From Jiella mangrovi (GTDB lineage Bacteria; Pseudomonadota; Alphaproteobacteria; Rhizobiales; Rhizobiaceae): DNA of 64,000 bases. The notes under the pieces were generated by a model. That model ran no database searches. It saw nothing but the letters and a program-made list of their open reading frames with translations, and was not told where the DNA came from. The position numbers and the translations under genes were made by a program. Numbering within the stretch: the first letter of the stretch is position 1; every line of letters starts with the position of its first letter. Shown one piece after another: positions 49,361 through 58,642 of this stretch. Location: contig NZ_JAGJCF010000003.1 of NCBI RefSeq assembly GCF_017815135.1, positions 310,001 through 374,000 of the forward strand, written 5' to 3'.

Positions 49361-49609
49361 CTACCCGTGGTGGATCTCCACGAGGTAGTTCTCGATCACC
49401 GTGTTGGCGAGGAGCTGTTCGCACATGGCGTCGAGCTTGGTCTTGGCACCCGCCGCATCCTCGCCGTCGATTTCGACGTCGAAGACCTTGCCCTGGCGCA
49501 CGGAACCGACGCCGTCGATGCCGAGATTGCCGAGGGCGGACTCGATCGCCTTGCCTTGCGGATCGAGAACGCCGGTTTTCAGGGTGACGATGATGCGGGC
49601 CTTGATCAT
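49361..49609 (-). CDS. purS: Phosphoribosylformylglycinamidine synthase subunit PurS
   Basis: An 82-residue PurS, the small bridging subunit of the three-part FGAM synthase (PurLQS). It begins MIKARIIVTLKTGVLDPQGK and has the typical GVGSVRQGKVFDVEIDG and EQLLANTVIENYLVEI blocks. Presence of PurS agrees with the short PurL and separate PurQ here. Confidence 0.97.
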   Translation of the reverse strand: MIKARIIVTLKTGVLDPQGKAIESALGNLGIDGVGSVRQGKVFDVEIDGEDAAGAKTKLDAMCEQLLANTVIENYLVEIHHG

Positions 49610-49706
49610 TGGTCCTCTGCGCGGGGCTGCGGGCGCTCCTTGAGCGGATCGCTTGAATGAACGAGCTTGAGTGCCGGTGCCGGCTGTTTCACGGGCCTTC
49701 GCCGCT

Positions 49707-50471
49707 TCACTTGACCAACACCGGCCCGGAGGGGCGGGGCGGCTCGTTCTCGTTCATGATCCCGAGACGACGCGCGACTTCCTGATAGGCCTCGACGAGG
49801 CCGCCCATGTCGCGGCGGAACCGGTCCTTGTCGAGCTTGTCGTTGGTTTGGACGTCCCAGAGGCGGCAGGAGTCCGGCGAGATCTCGTCGGCGACGATGA
49901 TGCGCATCATATCGCCCTCGAACAGCCGTCCGGTCTCGATCTTGAAGTCGACGAGCTGAATGCCGACGCCGAGGAAAAGGCCGGAGAGGAAGTCGTTGAC
50001 ACGGATGGCGAGCGCCATGATGTCGTCGATTTCCTGCGGGCTCGCCCAGCCGAAGGCCGTGATGTGCTCTTCGGACACCAGCGGATCGTCGAGCGCGTCG
50101 GCCTTGTAGTAGAACTCGATGATCGAGCGCGGCAGCACGGTGCCTTCCTCGATGCCGAGGCGCTTGGCCAGCGAGCCAGCGGCGACGTTGCGTACCACCA
50201 CCTCGAGCGGGATGATCTCGACTTCCTTGATCAGCTGCTCACGCATGTTGAGCCGGCGGATGAAGTGGGTCGGAATGCCCATCTTGTTGAGGTGCGAGAA
50301 GATGTATTCCGAGATCCGGTTATTGAGGACGCCCTTGCCGTCGACGATCTCGTGTTTCTTCTTGTTGAAGGCGGTGGCGTCGTCCTTGAAGAATTGAACG
50401 AGCGTGCCGGGCTCGGGGCCCTCATAAAGAATCTTGCCCTTGCCTTCATAGATGCGGCGGCGACGTGTCAT
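49707..50471 (-). CDS. purC: SAICAR synthase
   Basis: Purine step 8 ligase that joins aspartate to CAIR. The 254-residue protein from the ATG at 50471 begins [21 protein letters not shown] and contains [33 protein letters not shown] and [10 protein letters not shown] with [12 protein letters not shown]. It is the first gene of the purC-purS-coil-purQ-lipoprotein transcription unit. A GTG three bases upstream is a possible alternative start. Confidence 0.97.
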   Translation of the reverse strand: MTRRRRIYEGKGKILYEGPEPGTLVQFFKDDATAFNKKKHEIVDGKGVLNNRISEYIFSHLNKMGIPTHFIRRLNMREQLIKEVEIIPLEVVVRNVAAGSLAKRLGIEEGTVLPRSIIEFYYKADALDDPLVSEEHITAFGWASPQEIDDIMALAIRVNDFLSGLFLGVGIQLVDFKIETGRLFEGDMMRIIVADEISPDSCRLWDVQTNDKLDKDRFRRDMGGLVEAYQEVARRLGIMNENEPPRPSGPVLVK

Positions 50472-50820
50472 CACGAATACTCTATCATGGTAAGGCTACG
50501 CTCCCCGGCGGGAATCGCATGGGAGCGAGCGCATATCGAGCCGGTGAATAGACCAAAACCCCCTTGATCACAATCGGCCCGGCCGTCGTGAGCGAGGATG
50601 TGGTGTGTCGACCGGCAAATGCCAGGCGGGAAGCTCCCTTGCGCCGGTGCGATGTGGCGGGACTCGGCTGTGACCATCCGTTCCGCCCGTCTCATTGCGC
50701 GCTGTCCCGGCGTTCGCGATGGCAACGAACCCATCGCCAGAGGCGATCGATCCTGTGATGGTTTGCATCACAGGCAAGACGGCATTGCCGCAACGCGTGA
50801 GCTGAACAGGGGCGGGGTGC
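50472..50820. other. 349-bp gap: purC promoter region and tRNA-Cys 3' flank
   Basis: No gene seen. It holds a perfect 9-bp hairpin CCTGTGATG (50752-50760) / CATCACAGG (50766-50774) with a 5-nt loop, 47 nt downstream of tRNA-Cys on the minus strand. This may end the tRNA transcript, though it has no T-run. Confidence 0.45.
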
Positions 50821-50894
50821 TGGAGGCCTCGGCCGGAATCGAACCGGCGTGCAAGGATTTGCAGTCCTCTGCGTAACCACTCCGCCACGAGGCC
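50821..50894 (-). tRNA. tRNA-Cys (anticodon GCA)
   Basis: A 74-nt cloverleaf on the minus strand, starting GGCCTCGTGGCGGAGTGG and ending with an encoded CCA. Acceptor arms GGCCTCG and CGAGGCC pair. The anticodon loop reads GGA-CTGCAAA-TCC with anticodon GCA, and the T arm GCCGG-TTCGATT-CCGGC is perfect. This is a strong tRNA-Cys. Confidence 0.95.
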
Positions 50895-51039
50895 TCAACG
50901 GCGCCTACCTACTGACATGGCCTTCGTTTCGCAAGAGGCGCGAGGGCCAAGTTTTGCAAATCTGCGTCGCGCGTCATTTTCTTGGCCACAGGCCCGATCC
51001 GCCCGACCCTTTCAAAATTCTTGCTTTCGCCACAGTCGG

Positions 51040-51056
51040 TTAACCACTGCTTAACC
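51040..51056 (+). promoter_or_regulatory. CtrA box before ddlB-ftsQA
   Basis: TTAA-CCACTGC-TTAA at 51040-51054, followed by CC, is a perfect TTAA-N7-TTAA CtrA-binding consensus, 55-70 nt before the ddlB ATG. A GATTC (CcrM methylation site) follows at 51075-51079. CtrA control of division genes is known in Caulobacter; control here is inference. Confidence 0.7.
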
Positions 51057-51109
51057 ATCGGTCTGCAAAAGATTGATTCAAACCTTTTGTTAATTCCGGA
51101 TTGCGGGTG

Positions 51110-52033
51110 ATGGCGAAGCACGTGGTTGTCTTGATGGGCGGATTCTCGTCGGAGCGGCCGGTCAGCCTCTCCTCGGGAAATGCCTGCGCCGATGCCCTGG
51201 AGGCGATCGGCCATAAAGTGACGCGTCTCGACGTCTCCCGGGACGTCGCGGCGAAGCTTGCCGAGATCGGGCCGGACGTCGCCTTTAACGCGCTCCATGG
51301 TCCCTACGGCGAGGACGGGACCATTCAGGGCGTCCTCGAATATCTGCAGATTCCCTATACCCATTCCGGCGTTCTCGCCTCGGCACTGGCGATGGACAAG
51401 GAGCGGGCGAAGATCGTCGCCAGGGCGGCCGGCGTTCCGGTCGCCGAGGCGCGCGTTCTTCACCGCCTCGATGCCGCGCCCGCCCATGTCCTGTCGCCGC
51501 CTTACGTCATCAAGCCCGTGGCCGAAGGTTCGAGCTTCGGTGTCCTGATCGTGCGCGAGGATCAGTCGACGCCGCCGCAGGAGCTTTATTCCGCAGACTG
51601 GCCCTATGGCGACATCGTGATGGTCGAGCGCTACGTCCATGGCCGCGAGTTGACCTGCGCCGTCATGGGCGATGTCGCGCTCGATGTCTGCGAGATCGTG
51701 CCGGAGGGCCATGCCTTCTACGATTACGATTCGAAGTATCGGCCCGGTGGCTCTCGCCACGTGGTGCCGGCCGAGATCTCGAAGGGCGTCGCCCGCCGGG
51801 TTCAGGAGCATTCGCTGGCCGCCCACAAGGCGATGGGCTGTCGTGGTGTCAGCCGCTCGGACTTTCGCTACGACGATCGCTTCGGGGAGGGTGGCGAGCT
51901 GATCTGGCTGGAGGTCAACACCCAGCCGGGCATGACACCGACCTCTCTCGTTCCTGACATGGCGAAGGCCGCCCGACACAGCTTCGAAGAGCTCGTTGGC
52001 TGGATGGTGGAGGATGCGTCTTGCGGCCGCTGA
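51110..52033 (+). CDS. ddlB: D-alanine-D-alanine ligase
   Basis: ATP-grasp ligase that makes the D-Ala-D-Ala end of the peptidoglycan precursor. From the ATG at 51110 the product is 307 residues. It has [44 protein letters not shown] and [18 protein letters not shown] (51101) or GTG (51107) starts are also in frame. It leads the ddlB-ftsQ-ftsA-ftsZ set; murC and murB, which normally precede it, are not in this window. Confidence 0.95.
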   Translation: MAKHVVVLMGGFSSERPVSLSSGNACADALEAIGHKVTRLDVSRDVAAKLAEIGPDVAFNALHGPYGEDGTIQGVLEYLQIPYTHSGVLASALAMDKERAKIVARAAGVPVAEARVLHRLDAAPAHVLSPPYVIKPVAEGSSFGVLIVREDQSTPPQELYSADWPYGDIVMVERYVHGRELTCAVMGDVALDVCEIVPEGHAFYDYDSKYRPGGSRHVVPAEISKGVARRVQEHSLAAHKAMGCRGVSRSDFRYDDRFGEGGELIWLEVNTQPGMTPTSLVPDMAKAARHSFEELVGWMVEDASCGR

Positions 52034-52929
52034 ACCACCACATGGATTTTCCGCTGGAGCCGAGGCAGGGCCGACTGTCGATACTGGCCGGGCGCGTGAC
52101 GCGCCGGGTCGCGAGCCTTTCGGCGACGGTCTCCAGCTACTCGCTGCCGCGATTCGGATCGCTCGCCTTCGTCATCGTCGCCGGTGCCGTCGTCTATGGC
52201 GTGATTCTGGGCGGGCATACGGACGACGTGCTCGATGGCGTCGGCCAGCCGCTCGGCTTTTCGATCGACAAGGTCACGGTCCACGGCAACAGCGAAACCT
52301 CCGAGATCGATGTTCTGCAGGCGCTCTGGCAGACCGGCTCGACGACGCTGCTCTCGCTCGATCCGACCGATGCGCGCCAGACGCTGGAAGCCATGCCCTG
52401 GATCGATCGCGCCTCGGTGTCGAAGATCTTCCCCGACCGCGTCGACATCGACCTCGATGAGCATCGCCCCTATGCGATCTGGCAGAGCGATCGGTCGTTC
52501 TATGTCGTCAACCGGCTGGGCAAGACGATCGTCCCTTACGTGCCCGGTCGCTTCGATGCCTTGCCCGTCGTCGTCGGCGAGGGCGCGGCGAAAACCGCCG
52601 CCGGCATCATCGACGACATGGAGGGATTTCCCGAGCTTCGCGCAAGGGTCAAAGCCTACATTCGAGTCGGCGGTCGTCGTTGGGATCTGGAACTCAAGAA
52701 TGGTGTCCTGATCCGGCTGCCCGAGGACAAGCCTTTGGAAGCGTTGGCGGAAGTCGTGAAGATGGACCGGCAAAACCCCCTGCTCGAGCGCGATATCGCC
52801 GCGGTGGACATGCGGCTCTCCGATCGCGTGGTGGTGCAGCTCACGGAGGGTTCCGCTTCTCGTCGCAAGGAGCGTCTCGCAGAGCGCGCCAAGCTGATCA
52901 AACGCCTTGGCAAGGACAAGCCGGTATGA
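52021..52929 (+). CDS. ftsQ: Cell division protein FtsQ
   Basis: Bitopic divisome protein that, with FtsB and FtsL, controls septal wall synthesis. The 302-residue protein has a cytoplasmic N-terminus, one membrane segment (about 44-65, [17 protein letters not shown]), then a POTRA domain ([16 protein letters not shown]) and the FtsQ domain ([20 protein letters not shown]). The TTG at 52021 is preferred because GGAGG lies 7 nt upstream and overlaps ddlB; the ATG at 52042 is the alternative. Confidence 0.94.
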   Translation: MRPLNHHMDFPLEPRQGRLSILAGRVTRRVASLSATVSSYSLPRFGSLAFVIVAGAVVYGVILGGHTDDVLDGVGQPLGFSIDKVTVHGNSETSEIDVLQALWQTGSTTLLSLDPTDARQTLEAMPWIDRASVSKIFPDRVDIDLDEHRPYAIWQSDRSFYVVNRLGKTIVPYVPGRFDALPVVVGEGAAKTAAGIIDDMEGFPELRARVKAYIRVGGRRWDLELKNGVLIRLPEDKPLEALAEVVKMDRQNPLLERDIAAVDMRLSDRVVVQLTEGSASRRKERLAERAKLIKRLGKDKPV

Positions 52930-54254
52930 GTCTGTTTGGGTTCGGCACATCCGATCTGCCCAGGATCAAGGGGCTGTCGCCTCGGCGCGCTCGCGTCATC
53001 TCCGTGCTTGACGTCGGTTCGGAGAAGATCTCCTGCCTGATCGCGCGGCTTCGGCCCCGCGTCGCCGGGGAAATGCTGCCCGACAGGTCCCACACGATCG
53101 AGATCATCGGCATCGGCCATCACCGCTCGCGCGGGATCAAGGCCGGCGCCGTCGTCGATATCGCCGCGGCCGAGATGGCGATCCGCCAATGCGTCGATGC
53201 GGCCGAGCGCATGGCCGGCCTCACCGTCGAATCGCTGATCGTCTCGTTTACGGCCGGGCGGCCGAAGAGCATGCGCCGGCGCGCCGAGACGGAAGTCGTC
53301 GGTGAGGTTTCTTCCGCCGATCTGTCGCGGGTGACCGCCAATGCCGGCAAGCTGCCCCTCGACGAGGGGCGCGTCGCGCTTCATTCCACGCTTTACGACG
53401 TGGCGCTCGACGACGAGGCGGGGCTGGAAAATCCCGTCGGAATGACCGGCAGCCGCCTTTCGGCCAATCTCCATGTGCTGACGGCCGAAATCGCGCCCTT
53501 GCGCAATCTCGAGGCCGCGATCAACCGGGCACAGCTCGTGGTCGAGGCCTTCGTCGCCACGCCCTATGCTAGCGCGCTCGCGACGATGGTCGAGGACGAG
53601 GCGGCGATGGGCTCGGCCTGCATCGACATGGGCAGCGGCGCGACGACGATCGCGATCTTTCACAATCGCCGCTTCGTCTATGCCGACCAGATCGCCGTCG
53701 GCGGCTCCAACATCACCATGGACCTCGCTCGCGGCCTGTCGATCAGTCCGGCCGACGCCGAGCGCATCAAGGTCATGCATGGTTCGACCATGGCCGAGCT
53801 TCTCGACGATACGGGCGAGCCGATCAGCGTCGCGCCGCTCGGCGAGAGCCCTGACGCTCATCCGATCGTGGTCAGGCGCTCGCTGGTCGCCAAGATCATC
53901 CGTCCGCGCGTCGAAGAGACGCTGGAACTCGTCCGCGACCGCCTGAATGCCTCGGGCCTTGGCCATGTGATCGGCAAGCGGGTGGTGCTGACGGGCGGCG
54001 CCAGCCAGCTCGCCGGTCTGGCGGAAACCGCGCGGACTGTTCTTCAGCGAAACGTAAGGCTCGGGCGACCGCTGGGTGTTACGGGTCTGAACCCGTCCAG
54101 CAAGGGACCGGGTTTCTCAACGTCGGTCGGCCTGTTGATTTACCCGCAGGTTGCCCACCGCGAATATGTCGCCGAGCGATCGATCGCCGTCCAGGCTTTC
54201 GACAAGGCCTTTGAGGGGGGGCGATTCGGCTCCTGGCTGCGCAGGGCGCTCTAA
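52926..54254 (+). CDS. ftsA: Cell division protein FtsA
   Basis: Actin-like ATPase that anchors FtsZ to the membrane. The 442-residue protein starts at an ATG overlapping the ftsQ stop. It has VISVLDVGSEKISCLIA (phosphate 1), the 1C subdomain SFTAGRPKSMRRR region, CIDMGSGATTIAIF (phosphate 2), VGGSNITMDLARGL and the GGASQLAG adenosine motif. A C-terminal amphipathic helix (FGSWLRRAL) can bind membrane. Confidence 0.96.
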   Translation: MSLFGFGTSDLPRIKGLSPRRARVISVLDVGSEKISCLIARLRPRVAGEMLPDRSHTIEIIGIGHHRSRGIKAGAVVDIAAAEMAIRQCVDAAERMAGLTVESLIVSFTAGRPKSMRRRAETEVVGEVSSADLSRVTANAGKLPLDEGRVALHSTLYDVALDDEAGLENPVGMTGSRLSANLHVLTAEIAPLRNLEAAINRAQLVVEAFVATPYASALATMVEDEAAMGSACIDMGSGATTIAIFHNRRFVYADQIAVGGSNITMDLARGLSISPADAERIKVMHGSTMAELLDDTGEPISVAPLGESPDAHPIVVRRSLVAKIIRPRVEETLELVRDRLNASGLGHVIGKRVVLTGGASQLAGLAETARTVLQRNVRLGRPLGVTGLNPSSKGPGFSTSVGLLIYPQVAHREYVAERSIAVQAFDKAFEGGRFGSWLRRAL

Positions 54255-54380
54255 AGAATCGGACGCAGCGGGCGCTGCTCCGGAACGAAGACCAACGGTG
54301 CGCGCCGCGCGCCCTTTGAGACTGGCAAGGAACGGCCGCGCGGCGAGACGGCCTTTGCGAATTGAAAGAGGAATGAGGGC

Positions 54381-55928
54381 ATGAGTATCACCTTGAAAAA
54401 GCCGGACATCACCGAACTGAAGCCCCGCATCACCGTCTTCGGTGTCGGCGGCGGTGGCTGCAACGCCGTCAACAACATGATCAGTGCCGGCCTCGAGGGG
54501 GTCGACTTCGTGATCGCCAACACCGATGCGCAGGCGCTGCGTTCCTCGCGGGCCGAGCGCATCATCCAGATGGGCGTCGCCGTCACCGAGGGTCTCGGCG
54601 CCGGTTCGCAGCCTGAAGTCGGCCGCGCGGCCGCCGAAGAATCGATCGACGAGATCTGCGATCACCTCCTCGGCTCGCACATGTGCTTCGTCACCGCCGG
54701 CATGGGCGGCGGCACCGGCACGGGCGCTGCCCCGGTCGTTGCACGGGCGGCGCGTGAGAAGGGCATCCTAACCGTCGGTGTCGTGACGAAGCCCTTCCAC
54801 TTCGAGGGCCAGCGCCGGCTGCGCATCGCCGAGCAGGGCATCGAGGAGCTGCAGAAGAACGTCGATACGCTCATCGTCATTCCGAACCAGAACCTCTTCC
54901 GCATCGCCAACGACAAGACCACCTTCGCCGACGCTTTCGCGATGGCCGACCAGGTGCTCTATTCGGGCGTTGCCTGCATCACCGACCTGATGGTCAAGGA
55001 AGGCCTGATCAATCTCGACTTCGCCGACGTCCGCTCGGTCATGCGCGAGATGGGCAAGGCGATGATGGGCACCGGCGAAGCCTCGGGCGAGGGCCGCGCG
55101 ATGGCCGCCGCGGAAGCTGCGATCGCCAACCCGCTGCTCGACGAGACCTCGATGAAGGGCGCCAAGGGCCTCCTGATCTCGATCACCGGTGGCCGTGACC
55201 TGACCCTGTTCGAGGTCGACGAGGCCGCGACCCGCATTCGCGAGGAAGTCGATCACGACGCCAACATCATTCTCGGCGCGACCTTCGACGAAAACCTCGA
55301 AGGCGTCATCCGGGTCTCGGTCGTTGCCACCGGCATCGACAAGAGCGAGATGGAGATGGCCGAGCGCTCGATGATGACGGCCAACCAGTCGGCCGCGGTC
55401 GCGCAGCAGCGCGCCACTCCGCAGCCCGCGCCGGCGGCACAGCCCGCCCCGGCAATGGCCGCGACGGCCCAGCCGGAAGAAGAAGAAGCCGAGGTCGAGG
55501 ATGCCTTCACCGCGGCCCTCGCCGCAGAGATCGCCCAGGTCGCACCGCAGGCGTCGGCTCGCACCAGCGTGCCGAGCGAAGACACGGCCATGGATCCGGT
55601 CCAGCCGGCACGCATGCCCCGCGTCGAGGACTTTCCGCCGGTCATTCGCGGCGAGATCGAGCAGCGCCAGGCCGCGAATGCGGACCAGGGTGTCGACGAG
55701 CGCGGCGCCATGGGGCTCCTGCGTCGCCTGACCACCGGCCTGTCGCGCCGCGAGGAGGAAGAGGGCCAGGCGAGCGAGCCGGCCCGCCGGCCGCATGTGG
55801 AGCCCAGCTCCTATGCTCCGCGCCGCGTCGCCGCCGACTCGGCCGCGCGTCCGGCGACCGCAACGCGGCCGACCAGCGAAGAGGACCAGCTGGAAATTCC
55901 GGCCTTCCTTCGGCGCCAGGCGAACTGA
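54381..55928 (+). CDS. ftsZ: Cell division protein FtsZ
   Basis: Tubulin-like GTPase that forms the Z ring. The 515-residue protein has [13 protein letters not shown], the tubulin signature [11 protein letters not shown] and the T7 loop [12 protein letters not shown] long Pro/Ala/Glu linker (about 330-500) follows, typical of alphaproteobacteria, and the C-terminal peptide [12 protein letters not shown] binds FtsA and other partners. It follows ftsA by 126 bp with its own ribosome site. A terminator follows. Confidence 0.97.
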   Translation: MSITLKKPDITELKPRITVFGVGGGGCNAVNNMISAGLEGVDFVIANTDAQALRSSRAERIIQMGVAVTEGLGAGSQPEVGRAAAEESIDEICDHLLGSHMCFVTAGMGGGTGTGAAPVVARAAREKGILTVGVVTKPFHFEGQRRLRIAEQGIEELQKNVDTLIVIPNQNLFRIANDKTTFADAFAMADQVLYSGVACITDLMVKEGLINLDFADVRSVMREMGKAMMGTGEASGEGRAMAAAEAAIANPLLDETSMKGAKGLLISITGGRDLTLFEVDEAATRIREEVDHDANIILGATFDENLEGVIRVSVVATGIDKSEMEMAERSMMTANQSAAVAQQRATPQPAPAAQPAPAMAATAQPEEEEAEVEDAFTAALAAEIAQVAPQASARTSVPSEDTAMDPVQPARMPRVEDFPPVIRGEIEQRQAANADQGVDERGAMGLLRRLTTGLSRREEEEGQASEPARRPHVEPSSYAPRRVAADSAARPATATRPTSEEDQLEIPAFLRRQAN

Positions 55929-55959
55929 ATACCCGCCATTGTTGCGGGACAGTGACACC

Positions 55960-55993
55960 GCCCGTCGGAGCAATCCGGCGGGCGTATTTGTTT
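55960..55993 (+). terminator. Intrinsic terminator of ftsZ
   Basis: Stem GCCCGTCGG (55960-55968) pairs with CCGGCGGGC (55975-55983, one G-T pair) around AGCAAT, followed by the T-rich GTATTTGTTT. A second, smaller stem CCCGC...GCGGG lies just before at 55932-55948. Confidence 0.75.
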
Positions 55994-56232
55994 AACCCTT
56001 TGAAATTACTGTGGTCCGATCGGCCGTTGCCGTCTTTGTTTTAACATGGGGTAACGAACCGTGATTTTGCCAATTGCGATGACCGATTTACCAACGATCT
56101 CAACGACAGAGGAACGTTCAATGATTCCTCGAGGGGCGTCGATCGGAGAGAAGGCGCGATTTTCGTGTGTGATCGGATCTGGTGCGAATGTATCGCCGGA
56201 GACCGGGTTGGAAAGGTTTTGAAGACGTGTTG

Positions 56233-57171
56233 ATGTTCCAGCAGACGATAGCATCGCGTATCGATTTCGACGGCGTGGGTGTGCACAGCGGTCTGCCGGT
56301 GCGGCTTGCCTTGCTCCCGGCCGAAATCGATACCGGCATCGTGTTTCATCTTGCCGGCTCGAACGGCCTCGTCCACGAAATCCCGGCGATCTCCGCACAC
56401 TCGGCGCTGACGGATCTGTCGACCGTCGTCGGCGATCTGAAGGGCGCCTACGTCTCCACCATCGAACATCTGATGGCGGCGCTCTACGCCATGGACGTCG
56501 ACAATGTCGTCGTCAGGATCGACGCCAAGGAAACGCCGATCCTCGATGGGTGTTCGGCGCAGTATATCCGGGGCATCGCCGATGCTGGTGTCGTCAGCCA
56601 GGTCGCCAAGCGCCGCTACCTGCGGGTTCTCAAGCCGGTTTCGGTCGAAATGAACGAGGCGAGGGCGGAATACCGTCCCTATGCCGGCACACGGTTCGAA
56701 ATCGAGATCGATTTCGCCAATGCCGCGATCGGGCGGCAGGTCTATCGCGCCGATCTGACCGCGGGCCGCTTCGCCAAGGATCTCGCCAATGCCCGCACCT
56801 TCGGCTTCATGGCCGATGTCGAGCGGCTCTGGGCGGCTGGTTATGCGCTCGGGTCCTCGCTGGAGAATTCCGTCGTCCTGTCCGACGACGGCGGAGTGGT
56901 CAATCCGGAAGGCCTGCGGTTCGAGGACGAGTTCGTCCGCCACAAGGCGCTCGACGCGGTGGGCGATCAGGCGCTCGCGGGGGCACGCATTCTCGGCTGC
57001 TACCGGTCCTATCGCGGCGGGCACAGGCTGAACGCCCTGGCGCTGCAGGCGCTTCTGGCCGACCGAAAGGCCTATGAGATCGTCGAAATGCCGTCGCGCC
57101 GGGTCGATCCCGTGCGGCATGCGCCGCTGGTCGCGGTGGCGGCCCCGGCTTACGGGCCGCAGGTCCTCTAA
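56233..57171 (+). CDS. lpxC: UDP-3-O-acyl-GlcNAc deacetylase
   Basis: LpxC is the committed zinc enzyme of lipid A synthesis. From the ATG at 56233 the protein is 312 residues. It begins MFQQTIASRIDFDGVGVHSG and carries the zinc ligands His79 in STIEHLMAAL and His/Asp in FVRHKALDAVGD, plus the catalytic His in GGHRLNALAL. A GTG at 56182 would add a short unlikely extension. It is separated from ftsZ by a terminator and about 300 bp that must hold its promoter. Confidence 0.95.
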   Translation: MFQQTIASRIDFDGVGVHSGLPVRLALLPAEIDTGIVFHLAGSNGLVHEIPAISAHSALTDLSTVVGDLKGAYVSTIEHLMAALYAMDVDNVVVRIDAKETPILDGCSAQYIRGIADAGVVSQVAKRRYLRVLKPVSVEMNEARAEYRPYAGTRFEIEIDFANAAIGRQVYRADLTAGRFAKDLANARTFGFMADVERLWAAGYALGSSLENSVVLSDDGGVVNPEGLRFEDEFVRHKALDAVGDQALAGARILGCYRSYRGGHRLNALALQALLADRKAYEIVEMPSRRVDPVRHAPLVAVAAPAYGPQVL

Positions 57172-57557
57172 GAGGCTCTTAAGCGGTCTTCGAACGCCGG
57201 CTGGCTGGCGGTGGCCGTCCCGGATGCAGCATCGCTTCCTCGATGACGACCTGGAGCGCCTCATGCTTTCGCACGCGGCGGTGACGCTCTCGGCCGATGA
57301 TTTTCCGCATTTCGCTTGGCGAAGACCTTAACGGAGAGCCGGGCCCGAGCCGCCCCGTGACACCGCATCACGCTCGCCCTTCAGTAACGAATGGTGACGC
57401 TGCGGTAACAAGCGTCTCGTGAAACTTCGCGCCGCGACGCAATTCCACGCCGCGGTCACAAAAAAGGCACCTTGCTCCCGCTTCGCCATTGTCGGAGCCC
57501 GGCGTGGGCGGTAGTGATGCCGGCGGGGGCTGAACCGGGGTAGGGGACTCGCACGAC
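57172..57557. other. 386-bp gap between lpxC and bamD
   Basis: No convincing gene. A 35-codon frame (57224-57331, MQHRFLDDDLERLMLSHAAV start) lacks a ribosome site. A run of A residues (near 57458) and short GGTAAC repeats are visible. The bamD promoter should lie here. Confidence 0.45.
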
Positions 57558-58442
57558 ATGATCGAAGCGAACAGGCATTTTGCCGGACCACTCAGATTTG
57601 CGACACGCATGGCCTTGAGCGCAACGGTCATCGGCGCTGCGCTCAGTCTTGGCGGATGCATGTCCGGTGGCGACAACGATGTCGACGCTCTGGCTCTGGC
57701 CGCCGAGACCGATCCGCCGGACGTACTCTACAATCAGGGGCTCGCCAATCTCGAAGGCGGCCGCCTCGGTGAGGCGGCCAAGAAGTTCCAGGCGATCGAC
57801 CGCCAGCATCCGTATTCGGAATGGGCCCGCAAGGCTCTGATCATGCAGGCCTTCGCCAGCTATCGTGGCGGCAACTACGAAGAGGCGACCACCGCGGCCA
57901 AGCGCTACATTTCGCTCTATCCGCAGTCCGACGACGCCGCCTATGCCGAGTATATCATCGGCCTTTCGCACTACCGCCAGATCTCGGACGTCACTCGCGA
58001 CCAGAAGCAGGCCGCCTATACGGCCCAGGCCATGCGGGCGCTGATGGATCGCTTTCCCGATACCGCCTATGCCGAAGACGCCAAGTCCAAGCTGCGGGTT
58101 GCCAGGGACCAGCTCGCCGGCAAGGAGATGCTTGTCGGCCGCTACTATCTCGAGCGCCGCGACTATCTCGCCGCGATCAACCGCTTCAAGAACGTCGTCG
58201 ACGTCTATCCCGACACTCGTCAGGTCGAAGAGGCGCTGGCCCGTCTGACCGAAGCCTATTACGCCATGGGGCTCGTGCGCGAGGCGCAGGCCGCGGCGTC
58301 GGTGCTTGGCCAGAACTACCCGGATTCGCCCTGGTACCGGGACTCCTACGCGCTCTTGAAGGGGAACGGTCTCGAGCCGCGCGAAGGCGCGTCGAATTCC
58401 TGGTTTGCCGAAGCGACGAAGAAGATCATCGGCGCATCTTGA
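57558..58442 (+). CDS. bamD: Outer membrane assembly lipoprotein BamD
   Basis: BamD is the essential TPR lipoprotein of the BAM complex that inserts outer-membrane proteins. The 294-residue protein has a signal ending in LGGC (Cys34). TPR-type repeats follow ([52 protein letters not shown]), then [16 protein letters not shown] and a [19 protein letters not shown] repeat. Length and context lpxC-bamD-recN fit. Confidence 0.94.
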   Translation: MIEANRHFAGPLRFATRMALSATVIGAALSLGGCMSGGDNDVDALALAAETDPPDVLYNQGLANLEGGRLGEAAKKFQAIDRQHPYSEWARKALIMQAFASYRGGNYEEATTAAKRYISLYPQSDDAAYAEYIIGLSHYRQISDVTRDQKQAAYTAQAMRALMDRFPDTAYAEDAKSKLRVARDQLAGKEMLVGRYYLERRDYLAAINRFKNVVDVYPDTRQVEEALARLTEAYYAMGLVREAQAAASVLGQNYPDSPWYRDSYALLKGNGLEPREGASNSWFAEATKKIIGAS

Positions 58443-58642
58443 TCGATCGACGTTGGTATCCGTTCGCACCCGCAAAGCGCGGACCTTCGGTCGACACAGT
58501 CGTTCGGGCGGCGCGGCGGCGGCGCCCGTTTCGTTTCGAATGACGGTCGGATCGATCGCTCAGATTCGTCGACGGGTTGCGGAATCGCCGCCGAAGACCA
58601 AGATAGCCCCAGCCCAATCCTGGTCTGCTCGCTGATACGGAC

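Noticed and set aside
54283-54310. GGAAC between ftsA and ftsZ as an EcfG promoter
   Set aside because: No GTT at the right spacing.
56041-56055. TTAAC...GTAAC repeat before lpxC as a CtrA box
   Set aside because: The second half-site does not match TTAA at the required seven-base spacing.
57224-57331. 35-codon frame after lpxC
   Set aside because: No Shine-Dalgarno site and no supporting context; kept only as a note in the gap entry.
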